From Oxytricha trifallax (lineage: Eukaryota > Ciliophora > Spirotrichea > Sporadotrichida > Oxytrichidae), in contig ARYC01016927.1 of assembly GCA_000711775.1 (NCBI GenBank), forward strand, positions 1 through 64,000: DNA of 64,000 bases, in the 5' to 3' direction. Position 1 is the stretch's first letter. Every line of letters begins with the position of its first letter. Both the position numbers and the translations under genes were made by a program. This document shows, one piece after another, positions 55,601-64,000 of this stretch. The notes beneath the pieces were generated by a model. That model saw nothing but the letters and a program-made list of their open reading frames with translations, was not told the origin of the DNA and did no database searches.

Positions 55601-58600
55601 ATTTCTTTTCATAATATATCAAATAAAAAACATTGTGTAATAACATCATATAATTTATATTAGAGTTTTTATTAGAAACAGCAGCTTGATGAATTTTTGA
55701 AGAAACAATAAGACTTTGTCCAGAAAAAATAAGAAAAGCAAGCCAAGCTCTCTTAAGAAATAATAAGTAGAGAGATTAAACTAGAACCCTTCATAAATAA
55801 AAAATCCAAAGAAATCGCAATCAAAGCCCCAAAACCCCTTTGTGAGGTTTATAAGTGCTTTGATTAGTAGGGTATATTTGGGGTCTTATTAGGGTTAGTA
55901 GAGAAAAAGCAGGTTTTATGTGAATTTAATGTAAATTAATGATTATTAGTTGACTTAACTCAAACGAATTTAATTTACTTGTCTTTGTTGTATCTCTTGA
56001 ATCTGGCTGTCTTAATTGGCTCAAGCATGTCGTCTAATGATTATCTAGGATAGTGAGGAGCTCTTACTTTTATCATCTCGACTAAATTTCTAATTTCTTC
56101 ACTTACATCTTCCTACTTTATTTGCTTATAAGCTAAGCTAATTGATTATTTTTCATGCTTTGTGTCAAAGAAAGACATACTTTCCATATCGCTCTCTAAT
56201 ATAATAGTAGCAACTGCCCATACATCCATCTATACTGAACCATTGATCCACTTCTCTCTGATTGGAAAATATCCAGGTGTACCAAGAACCTTAATTAAGG
56301 TTATATTTTCTAACCGTAATGCTCTATTGAAATCGATGACAACTACTTCTAAAGGCATAGATCAACATAAAATTTTCAGGCTTCAAATATCTATGAACAT
56401 ATCCAAGTTCATGCAACTCTTTGACACTCTTTATCATATCTGATATAATATCATTCAAATCATTTGGGTATCTGTTATGATATAGATAGTCTTTAAGAGT
56501 CATTTCAAATTTCTTTAGTCTAAATGCGATGAAACCAAAGCCTAAAATAACCCCATCTAACTTTAGCAAATTCTTGCAGTCTCTTCTCTGTGCCTCTCTT
56601 AGAACCATATTATCGTTAGCGAATTCATTCTGGTACTGCTCATTCTTAATTAGATAGCTGAAAGGGTAAACCTTATATGCATACTAATCAACCTCTATGA
56701 GCTTTACTTTGTTAGGCACGCTTATATTCAAATAATTTTCAATTCAGGAATATTCATATCTCTCTCTTAGAAACATGCTAAAAAGGTATTTCCTGCAGGT
56801 TGATTCAATGTTTCAAATCGTTTCTGCTTCTTGAGCTATTCCTTCCTGCTATTCTCTCTGAGACTCAAGAGTATTTGATTTTCTCTTTGCTGGTTCAAGT
56901 TTTTGAGTCTGTACATCTTAAATCAAGAAATAACTAAAGTGATGCTTTTGCATATGCCTTTTAACTTTAGCTGAGTGAGTATATGACTTCATGCATGTTT
57001 TGCACTAATACCAGCCATCTACCTTATCGTGCTTGAAATACACCTTAGGCTTTTGAGAATGTATCTCTTTAAAATGCCTCCTCAAGCTTTATTTAGTTGA
57101 GAAAAAATTCTAGCACTCTTGGCATTAATATGTTTTTATTTTTTCAACTGGTAGCTGTTCTTTTTCTTCCTCAACACAATCAATTTAAGTTTAAACTCCT
57201 ATCTATGTTCTCTACTTCTGGTTTAATATTTTTATGATAAAAACCTCTGCTTCAAACTCAAGAGCTCTTAGCTCTACCTCCCTCTCAACATAAATAATTT
57301 CAGGCTTTTTAGTTTAGCCAAAGTTTTGCTATAATTATCCTGCTCCAAGAGAGACTGCTTTACGATTTAAGTTAGCCGCTATGTTCAAATTCAAATTTAA
57401 ATTTCTATTATAAAGCTTTAATAACCTCTCTTGTTATAGTTACTCTGTATAGGAGTTAGCACTGCAACAATAATGGTTGATATTGAAGTGTTAGAGATCA
57501 TATTTATACTTAGTTTATTACTATAATTTTTCTAATTTCATGCTTAATATTTTTTAATTTTTGTACCAACTTAGATAAAATTTAGGTTGGTACTGGTACC
57601 AATTAGGTTTTGGACCATTTTGGAATTTTCCCATTAAACCTCATTAGTTTAAAACTAGGTACTAATTAAGTTTTGGTACTATTAAATTGGTACTAATTAA
57701 ATTAAAACATATTTAGTCCTAATTTAATGGAACTAAATTGATAAAAATGGAGCTCCATCTCTGAAGTTTGTTTCAGCTTCTACAAACTTTCTCCACGTAT
57801 CTTTGCAGGGTTGACCTTCTATAAGATGCACATATTTAATAGTAAGTTTTTAAATGATAGGATCCAGAAGTAAATAAATTATAATTTGAAATTCATTTAT
57901 AGGAAGAGGAACGAAGATGGAATCACTCAATGATCAAATGAAAAGAGCTGATGCTCAAGAAATGATCTCAAGATTAAGAAGTAAGGAAGATCTCTATCGA
58001 TACCTAACTTTACATGGTAAGATAACTTGATGACTATTAACATATTATACAGTTGGTTTATTTCTTCCAACGATTGAAGGTACCAAAATTTCATTCTTGA
58101 AAGCAATACTTTGTGAGGAAAAGAAAGCTATTAAAAATAAAGAGATTAAACTAATCGAAATTCCCAACTACCCTGAGATTTCAATCACTAATCTTCACGA
58201 GGATGCCATGTAAAGATGAGGAAGTGGTATTTTTACCTTCCTACCAAGATACAACTCTCTAATAAATTACCAGAGAGGAACTTCTTCTTTGGTGTTCTTG
58301 GTACAATAAAAGAGGATTATCTCAGAGAAATAATTGAAGAAGCACATAAGAAACGATAATTCTATCTCTCCTGAAGACTAGAAAAAGCAAGGCATTCTAA
58401 TAAGCTCAGCTTGGCTAGAGGAACTTAAGAAGCATCCTTATCTTTCAAGTAAGCTTTGACATATAACTTTGTAGGAAAATCTGGCACTGGTATATATCTT
58501 ATGAAAGAGCATGCTAAGGTTCATAGAGATAGAAAACAGCAGACAGTTCATTAAGTTAGCAAGAGACTTTATAAAGATGTTTAAATGCCAGAAGAAATGA

Positions 58601-61600
58601 ACATAGATGCAGGAGATGGCAGTAAGAGAAGAAACATAGGGCCTGTCAAGCCTTAAGAAGAAGAAAAGAAAGAGAAGCCTAATCCTTTTAAGGGTCCATT
58701 TAATATGTGAACTATTTCATTCATTTAAGTCTAAAACTTATTAATAAACATTCATTCTTCCTTTCTTTGCACATATCGTAGTCTTATCTTTATTCACTCT
58801 CTTGCAACTACTTTGTATTAAGTCTACTGTATCGATTGGTAAATCATGCATTAGATGATACAGCAGTAGCTTCTTGTAGTAAGTCTTGATTTAACTCCAG
58901 TAAATTCAATTCCATTAAATTATGGGCTATAAAGAACGTTGTATACAGGAGTTATATTAAACTCTTTATAAGCTTTCTTTGACTGCTTAGTCTTATGAAC
59001 TGATAAGTTATTAACAAACAAGATGATTCCATAGTTGCTATACTTCTCTCTGAGCTTATGCAAAAACTCAATTTACTACTCTCGCTTAATAGAGCGAGGA
59101 TGAATGACATAAACTTCTAGACCTGAATCTTCACTAATACAAGCTAAAATTGCGTGTGAGGCAACCTTTACTTTTTAATCATATACTTTTATATTATAAT
59201 ACTTTTTATACTAGGACTTATTAAAGAAAGTGTTGAATGTTAACACTGCTTCATCAGCATGTATGAGCTTGATGTTATGAGTAATAGCTCTCTGCATTTA
59301 ATCATATATAAAGTTTAAATTATTACTATAAAATGGCACTGTAAAATAAATTATTCACTTCACTCTGTTGACAGTCTTGAAAGCAATGCCATTTCTTCTA
59401 TAAATATTGGCTATAGTATAAGGAGAGATACTCATGTCAGGAAACTTGCGATGAAACATGGCAGCTCGTTAGTCAAGAGGAAAGCGAGTTCAATACTTTA
59501 ATGTCTTAGAGTCACAGAGATAGTCAATATGGACCTGTGAGAACTTTTTTTTTCTTGCAGGATGTTTTCAAGAGCCTGAGTTATAATGCAAAACAGCTAA
59601 CAAACAATGATACCTAACAGTTGAGGCACTCTTGCGTGGGAGTCTTGCTATGGCTGTATAATTCAGCACTGTTTTTATTTAGTCTATGCTTTTACATGAA
59701 CCATACCTAAGCTTAAGCAGTAAATCTAAATATTACTCATCATAAATAGACCCTAAATTTCGATAATTTCTTTTTCTCATATTGCAAATTGGCCTAATTT
59801 CTCTACTAACCCTAATAAGACCCCAACTATACACTAAAAATCAAAGCACTTATAAATCTCAAAAAGGGGTTTTGAGGTTTTGAATGAAAAGCATAGATTA
59901 TGATGATTAAGTGCATGAAAGGCTTTTTAAATCAAAAGATGGAGATAAAACAATGCGAAAGTCTTCAAGAAAAAGTGTTGGTGATTTAACTGTGCTCACA
60001 ATCAAAAGTCAGGGTTAATAGAAATTTAACACAATTGAGGAGTAATAAATACACATTCAGAAACTACTGAAGCCAGATAAAAAAGAACGTTAAAGTAAGA
60101 TCAGGCAAAGCTAAATGAATTCAGAAATGTCAACTGATAGATCGAACAATCTGTCAATTAAGAATAAAAACGTAAAACTTTAGCTTAGATTAGTCTTTGA
60201 TAAACTACAGAAAGAAATTTTCAAAGCTTTGATCGGTTGTAACTTACCTGACTTACAAGAAGGTGTTAATGAAGATTATCGTATTGGAAAGGAAGTTTTC
60301 TTGAAAATTCTACATGATCTATCCTTTATTGATATTCAAAAAATGACTCCCATAGAATCCAATCTTATTAATGACATTTGGCTTCATGATTTATACGCTA
60401 AGCAAGACGAATACGATGGAATCGATGAATATACAGAAATTGGTCATGTAGTTACTTTGCTAGCAGGCATTACACAGATAAGACTTTCAGAGATTTTAGT
60501 TCCAGAAAGCGAGAAAAAGGTCTTTCATAGGCCTGAGGGCTTCCTGTACTATGCTAAAAACCAAACTGCAAAGTTTGGATCATTCGATGATATGGATTAG
60601 TGCCACAAGAAATATTTCATGCTGTATAATAATCGAAAAATGATGAGAAAAAAGGATGCTGTTGAAGCTAAACCACTTAGCTTCAAGCCATAATTGAATG
60701 AAAAATCTCTTAAAATAAATCAATAAAAGCAAAGTGTTGATAGAAAATCTCACTTTGATAGACTGATAGAGGCTGGTCAAAAAGTTAAAATAAGAAACTC
60801 TTAACTCAGAGACCAAAAAGAGAAATCTGAAATTGTGGGGTTAACTTTCAAGCCAATAACCAATCATAATAAAAAAGATATGGAGAAATAAAGACTCTAA
60901 GAGGAAACTGAGAAGTTTAATAAGATTATGAAAGAATAAAAACTCTAAAAGTCTTTACCTCCAAAAAAATAAAATGTCCATCTTAAAGGTCCAAAATTAA
61001 GTAACAAGACCTTATTTTCGACTATCTAGGTTCAACCTAAACAAGAGGAACAATAGGAAAAATTGAATAAGTCTCATGTTTCTAAAAATTCAGAAGACTT
61101 TGATGAAGATGAGCATGACGAAACCAAGGGAGATTTTTTGAATGGCTCAATGAGATCCCCAAATATCATTATAACTAATGGAAATGATACTGCAAATCAA
61201 AACTTCAACATACACAATATCTCTGCTATTGATCAATCTAAGGACCAAGATAAAATCTACAACATGTTAAACAGCAGCCACAATACAAACAACAACAATT
61301 AAAATCTTTACAACAGCCGTGATTCTGACTCTTTGTCCACTTTTGAAATTCAGTCTAGACAACCAGGTCTTGATGATTTCGAGCGCATGTCTTACTTAAG
61401 TAGGGGATCTATCTAATCTTTGACTTCTGCTGCGAGAGTGGCTTAGAAATTTAGTAAGTAAAATTCATGTAAATATAACCTATAAATTTAGCTGGAAGTG
61501 GAGACTCTCCAAGAAGAAAGAAAGCTTTAGTTTTTATTGATGTGAATCTTGGAAAAGATAAAGGCAAGCAAAAGTTGATAGTATATGAAAACGATGATCC

Positions 61601-62420
61601 CACATAAGTTGCCTCAAATTTTGGAAGGCTTCATGGTAAGATTTTATCATGCTTTTTAATTTTTTATAGGGCTCAAAGAAGAGAAGGTGAAGCTTCTCGA
61701 TAAACTTCTAAGACAAAAGATAAACGATCACTTGAACAAGACTCTGATATCTCAAAACTAGAATAATTACGCTTCAAACTAAGCACTTAATGACAAAAAT
61801 TTGGATACACCTACCTCATAGTTCTTAAAATCCACAATTGGATCAAACGACGAAGAAAAGAGATAAAATTCAAATAATAGGTCTCCTGATAACAGAAATG
61901 ATTTGAATAATTACATCAGCTCGAATAACACAAACTTCTTTATCTATTAATAAATAGTTTATCATCTAATTTTTTGAGAATCTATCATTCTTTATTTAAA
62001 ACGGACAGAACTAATACTTGGTGCCACCAAGTTCAGGGATAAACTAAACAAGAAGTAGCATTCATAATTTTTTTTCACATAAAGCGTTAATATATTCTTA
62101 GAAATATACAAAAAAGCAATTTAATTTAATGGAAGAAAAATAAGATAACGCTAAAGAAACGTTTTAGATCTTTGGTGATGTCTTGAGGTATGGCTCTACT
62201 CCATAATTCGACAACAAAAAAACCCTGGTAAGTTACAATACTATATCTATGATTCTTTAAGTATTGCAAAATCAGGTTTGAAAATATTTTTCCCATCAAC
62301 AATTGCAAGTTAAGGATGGCAAATGAGTCAAGCCCCTTAGAACAAAATCACTCTCTGAATATTTCCAATGCAGCAACACTTGACCATAAATGTTATATAA
62401 GTAAAAAGGTTATTCATTGA
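49665..62420 (+). CDS. Large coiled-coil host gene interrupted by two TBE transposons
   Basis: Plus-strand gene starting at ATG 49665 (MDDYDENIQISARDTQHKTK). TBE 49737-53838 interrupts PIKS|GIQLIHGFNNSASK; TBE 55822-59882 interrupts KSKEIA|MKSIDYDDQVHER. Removing each element with one target copy keeps the frame. GT-AG introns: 53884-53970, 54209-54245, 61454-61491, 61636-61669, 61957-62008 and 62228-62261. A spacer at about 55080-55676 has candidate pointer AACAG. The protein is Ser/Asn-rich, then coiled coil (LQMDVDRRKELKKQQEQQKQ), then a folded stretch (VFDKLQKEIFKALIGCNLPD; FLKILHDLSFIDIQKMTPIE; GHVVTLLAGITQIRLSEILV at 60.2-60.5 kb), another charged region, and a small domain near 61.53-61.73 kb (VFIDVNLGKDKGKQKLIVYE). 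It looks like a ciliary or centrosomal protein; no family is named. The end after 62262 is unresolved. Confidence 0.72.
49839..50900 (+). pseudogene. TBE 42-kDa transposase (DDE), damaged
   Basis: Tc1/mariner-superfamily transposase. Downstream part intact: IHADEAVF (first Asp), IILFVDNLSVHKTKESKKAY (second Asp), YNVPYSPQLNGIEFY (Glu), then RVGKDKTTICARKGRMNVYQ and TGA 50898-50900. An apparent 35-nt GT-AG intron (50291-50325) is also present in the other copy. Compared with the copy at 58.7-59.8 kb, one base is missing near codon 2-9 and one near 50379, and TGA codons occur near 50049 and 50218, so no full protein can be made from it. The TGA near 50049 is shared with the other copy. Confidence 0.88.
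50907..51693 (-). CDS. TBE 22-kDa protein
   Basis: Second TBE gene, on the opposite strand and tail-to-tail with the transposase (stops 6 bp apart). ATG 51691-51693; an intron of about 36 nt near 51571-51606 splits MESFNEQ... from FLPTMEGTKISFLKAILCEE. Then KLIEIPNYPEISVTNLYEDA, ERNFFFGVLGTIKEDYLREI and a basic C-terminus, TGA at 50907-50909. The function in transposition is unknown and no domain is recognised. Internal frame was not checked base by base in the last third. Confidence 0.75.
52242..53698 (+). CDS. TBE 57-kDa zinc-finger/kinase-like protein
   Basis: Third TBE gene. N-terminal charged region, then two C2H2 fingers at about 52.5-52.7 kb (FECQDCQNFFSTDSSLKRHM; RYQCTTCKKSQTHSAKVKKH). 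A kinase-like domain follows: LIVVDDYAYKVYPFSYLLKN, FANEYIVLREAQKKDCNNLL, GFGFIALRLKKFEMTLRDYL, LHELGYVHRDLKPENVMLNL and VVVIDFNRGL. The catalytic HRD is present, while the metal-binding DFG reads DFN. C-terminus TGA 53696-53698. A few small frame breaks are likely in the linker near 52.35-52.45 and 52.75 kb. Its role in the transposon is unknown. Confidence 0.75.
53884..53970 (+). other. Intron in host gene
   Basis: GTAAGAAAAATG to TTTGTTATAG, 87 nt, between ASK and KSKQGSPQKDRPQ. It joins in phase 0 and is the first intron after the TBE at 49.7-53.8 kb. Confidence 0.75.
55960..57385 (-). pseudogene. TBE 57-kDa zinc-finger/kinase-like gene
   Basis: Counterpart of the gene at 52.2-53.7 kb. 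The kinase-like part is clear (DGVILGFGFIAFRLKKFEMT; YLYHNRYPNDLNDII; LHELGYVHRYLKPENFM), but the catalytic Asp of HRD is Tyr here, so it would be inactive as a kinase. Fingers are readable near 57.0-57.13 kb. The initiator ATG of the other copy is replaced and further frame breaks lie in between. Stop complement at 55960-55962. Confidence 0.75.
57917..58710 (+). pseudogene. TBE 22-kDa gene, frameshifted
   Basis: ATG 57917 (MESLNDQMKRADAQEMISRL), then a 36-nt GT-AG intron (GTAAGATAACTT to ATTATACAG), then LFLPTIEGTKISFLKAILCE and NYPEISITNLHEDAM. After DAM one extra base shifts the frame relative to the copy at 51.4 kb. The C-terminal block KEKPNPFKGPFNM with TGA 58708-58710 is present in another frame. 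Confidence 0.78.
58717..59780 (-). pseudogene. TBE 42-kDa transposase, interrupted by TGA
   Basis: Counterpart of 49839-50900. ATG 59778-59780 gives MRKRNYRNLGSIYDEQYLDL, LLKLRYGSCKSIDQIKTVLN, ARLPRKSASTVRYHCLLAVL. Later FHRKFPDMSISPYTIANIYR and an apparent 35-nt intron near 59.3 kb, then the DDE region and stop complement 58717-58719. The N-terminal frame is better than in the other copy, but TGA codons fall near 59567 (shared with the other copy) and near 59499. Confidence 0.82.
61454..61491 (+). other. Intron in host gene
   Basis: GTAAGTAAAATTC to CTATAAATTTAG, 38 nt, between QKFS and GSGDSPRRKKALVF. It joins in frame. Confidence 0.85.
61636..61669 (+). other. Intron in host gene
   Basis: GTAAGATTTTATC to TTTTTTATAG, 34 nt, between FGRLHG and LKEEKVKLLDKLLRQK. 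It joins in frame. Confidence 0.88.
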
Positions 62421-62985
62421 AACTGGGGCCCTCCATCTCAATAATAGGTGCCCATAGATTTTATCTCACTGCCTCTCAGCATTACAGGATCTATAGAAAG
62501 TTGTATTATATGAAATAAAATTGTAAACAATAACTTTACTTACTCCAATGGTAATAGTATGTTCAAGATTATAGTAAGTTCGTATACATTTTGATTACTT
62601 ATCTCAAACTTAATCATTAAGACAAACTAAACACTATATTATAACATAATCATAAGGAATATATGCATGTGATTTGTTAGTAAAGTGAGAAATTACTCAT
62701 TTTTTTGTGGAAAAGTGAGATTTTACTCATAGTTTATCTTTTCCACTTTCTATGAAATAGTTTAACACAAATATTTCTTCATTTACTTTCCCAAATTTGA
62801 TAATCACTTTATCAATTTTAATTCTGATCAATATAGTTGGTGTCAATAATTTACGAATTTCAATAAGAGACTCACGAATCTCCTCAGGATTCAAAATAAC
62901 TAATCAGAAATGATGTTCAAATTTGTAAGTTAATTTTAAATTATTTATTATATTGTTAAAATGTAGAGAGGTGATACCTCATGAC
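62421..62985. other. 3' flank of host gene, unresolved
   Basis: Some open patches (for example NNNFTYSNGNSMFKIIVSS near 62.53 kb) and a short near-duplicate (GTGAGAAATTACTCAT and GTGAGATTTTACTCAT at about 62684-62730). It could hold last exons of the host gene. No clear boundary. Confidence 0.35.
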
Positions 62986-63290
62986 ATGAATTTAAGGAGC
63001 TTAAATACAAGCTCAGATAATAAAGCATTTGATTTCATCCTTAGATTTAGTTGCAAGCTTCTGTAATTATACCTTTTGTAGAGATGGAACTATCTTCCAC
63101 CAGATCACTAAACATGTTGAGATTCTTGAAGGATTTTCTTGAAGGTTTAAAATACTACCTAAAAGAGCAGAATGTAAACTTTCAATGTACCTCACATTTA
63201 AGAGATCTTAGACAATTGGCACAGTAAATCATGATAAAGCAAGGACACAAGGATGTTGATGAGAGCATGTGATTGAAGCTTAAAACGGTT
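62986..63290 (+). CDS. Possible PEX11-like N-terminal region
   Basis: ATG 62986 opens MNLRSLNTSSDNKAFDFILR then FSCKLLQLYLLQ, which resembles the amphipathic start of PEX11 (GRDK..R..QY..R.L.YYL). A second open stretch in another frame, SSTRSLNMLRFLKDFLEGLK then YYLKEQNVNF, fits the following helix. An intron or IES must change the frame between them. The identification is tentative: only short helix patterns support it. Confidence 0.3.
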
Positions 63291-63661
63291 GGTAAAATAA
63301 ATTTGCTGACAGGGCGTCTATATTCTACGTTGTTTTTCAAAAGTTTTTTATCGCAAAAAAATAGTCTTTACCAAAGAAAACATACCCTAACATAGAGGCA
63401 AGAATGTGGTGATATCTCCTGTAGAAGTGCATTCAATAAAGCTAGACTGAATTTATAGCTTTGTGCTAAAGATATGTACAGATAAGCTGAATTTCGAAGT
63501 TCATGGAAATGACAACAGAGTTTGGCCATGATAGACTTCTTAAGGAAATGAGCTAAAGTAGATAAATAATTAATCATAGTAATAATTAAAACCATGCAAC
63601 CTTGTATATGTAATTTCTCTATTACTTTTATTTTTGTAAAAATTTTCCATGATTGGTGCAA

Positions 63662-63774
63662 CAGGAATGGGTGGATTAAGCAATTTAGCAGGCATGAATA
63701 GTCAGAAATATTAGATGGTCAGAAATAGCAATAACTTAGGGGGACTCAGCAGCTCACCTGGCAGCACTAAGTGA
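63662..63774 (+). CDS. C-terminal Gly/Ser/Asn-rich exon, owner uncertain
   Basis: Open segment GMGGLSNLAGMNSQKYQMVR then NSNNLGGLSSSPGSTK, TGA at 63772-63774, after a likely acceptor (GGTGCAACAG, 63665). It may be the last exon of the gene that starts near 62986 or of another. No domain. Confidence 0.5.
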
Positions 63775-64000
63775 ACATGATTTTAAATTGCATATACACA
63801 GCTTAAAATGGCTTTATAATGGATTGATAATATTTATATTTTATACTTTAAAGTTTACAATTATGAAATATTTTTGTTAAATTATTTTTACAATTAAATA
63901 TAAAAATTTATAAAATTTACTTTGAAATGCTTAATATTTTATAAATAAAAATATCTAGAAGCGAATCAGATGAAAATTTAATTATAAAATATATTAGAAA
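63775..64000. other. AT-rich 3' flank
   Basis: No coding sequence seen to the end of the window. Confidence 0.5.

Larger units (their letters stand above)
55822..59882 (-). mobile_element. TBE transposon, near-complete, 4061 bp, reverse orientation
   Basis: Second TBE in the same host gene, inverted relative to the first. Ends are CAAAGCCCCAAAACCCC (55822-55838, one change from the telomeric pattern) and GGGGTTTTGAGGTTTTG (59866-59882). Target duplication AAT at 55819-55821 and 59883-59885. Gene order from the left: zinc finger/kinase (-), 22-kDa (+), transposase (-). Overall very similar to the copy at 49.7 kb, so both inserted fairly recently, but each has its own damage. Confidence 0.96.

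Noticed and set aside
63368-63661. 97-residue minus-strand open frame with hydrophobic stretches
   Set aside because: No homology is recognised. A plus-strand frame is also open over part of it, and there is no supporting neighbour or motif.
1-64000. tRNA, rRNA, CRISPR or bacterial operon features
   Set aside because: None was seen. The window is eukaryotic germline DNA and no cloverleaf or spaced repeat array stood out, though a computed tRNA scan was not possible.

Overview
This window reads as germline (micronuclear) DNA of a spirotrich, stichotrich-type ciliate close to Oxytricha or Stylonychia. The reasons are: every gene reads through with TAA and TAG as glutamine and TGA as the only stop; three transposons end in C4A4/G4T4 telomere-like repeats flanked by ANT target duplications (TBE family); and coding segments (MDSs) are cut by AT-rich spacers (IESs) bounded by short direct repeats (pointers) that restore the frame when collapsed to one copy. 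All joins below were made by eye; none was tested against a somatic chromosome.

Layout. 1-1297: 3' end of an old TBE. 1301-4050: AT-rich, nothing seen. 4050-5222 (+): TFIIF beta. 5539-8753 (-): SET-domain methyltransferase. 8989-12027 (-): tail and three small segments of a scrambled RING-CH/FHA gene. 12158-14360 (-): most of DPH7, interrupted by a 1.23 kb near-perfect inverted-repeat IES. 15057-18370 (-): Cdh1/Fizzy-related. 18729-19152 (+): COX17. 19629-20515 (-): N-terminal half of a protein kinase. 20700-22830 (-): unknown. 23600-30318 (+): cyclic-nucleotide-binding K+ channel and low-complexity coding sequence. 30646-31899 (+): adenylate-kinase-like protein. 32357-34270 (-): IQ/coiled-coil protein. 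34380-37310 (-): low-complexity protein. 38075-39243 (+): RING-CH/FHA middle segments. 39781-44954 (+): coiled-coil gene, with a Cys-rich minus-strand island inside one of its IESs. 45573-47723 (-): N-terminus of the RING-CH/FHA gene. 48202-48513 (-): C-terminus of DPH7. 48653-49167 (+): C-terminal half of the kinase. 49665-62420 (+): one large coiled-coil gene carrying two nearly complete 4.1 kb TBEs, each of which leaves an intact frame when removed with one ANT copy. 62986-63774: gene fragments, perhaps PEX11-like.

The central result is that three genes are braided between two clusters, at about 9-20.5 kb and 38-49.2 kb. The RING-CH/FHA gene zigzags through eleven segments in three places, using ten pointers of 8-15 bp and switching strand at every junction. 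The kinase is split 28 kb apart in inverted orientation with a 16 bp pointer. DPH7 is split 36 kb apart on one strand with a 10 bp pointer. Each junction joins in frame and completes a recognisable domain. Unscrambled genes (Cdh1, COX17, the K+ channel, adenylate kinase and others) lie between the pieces.
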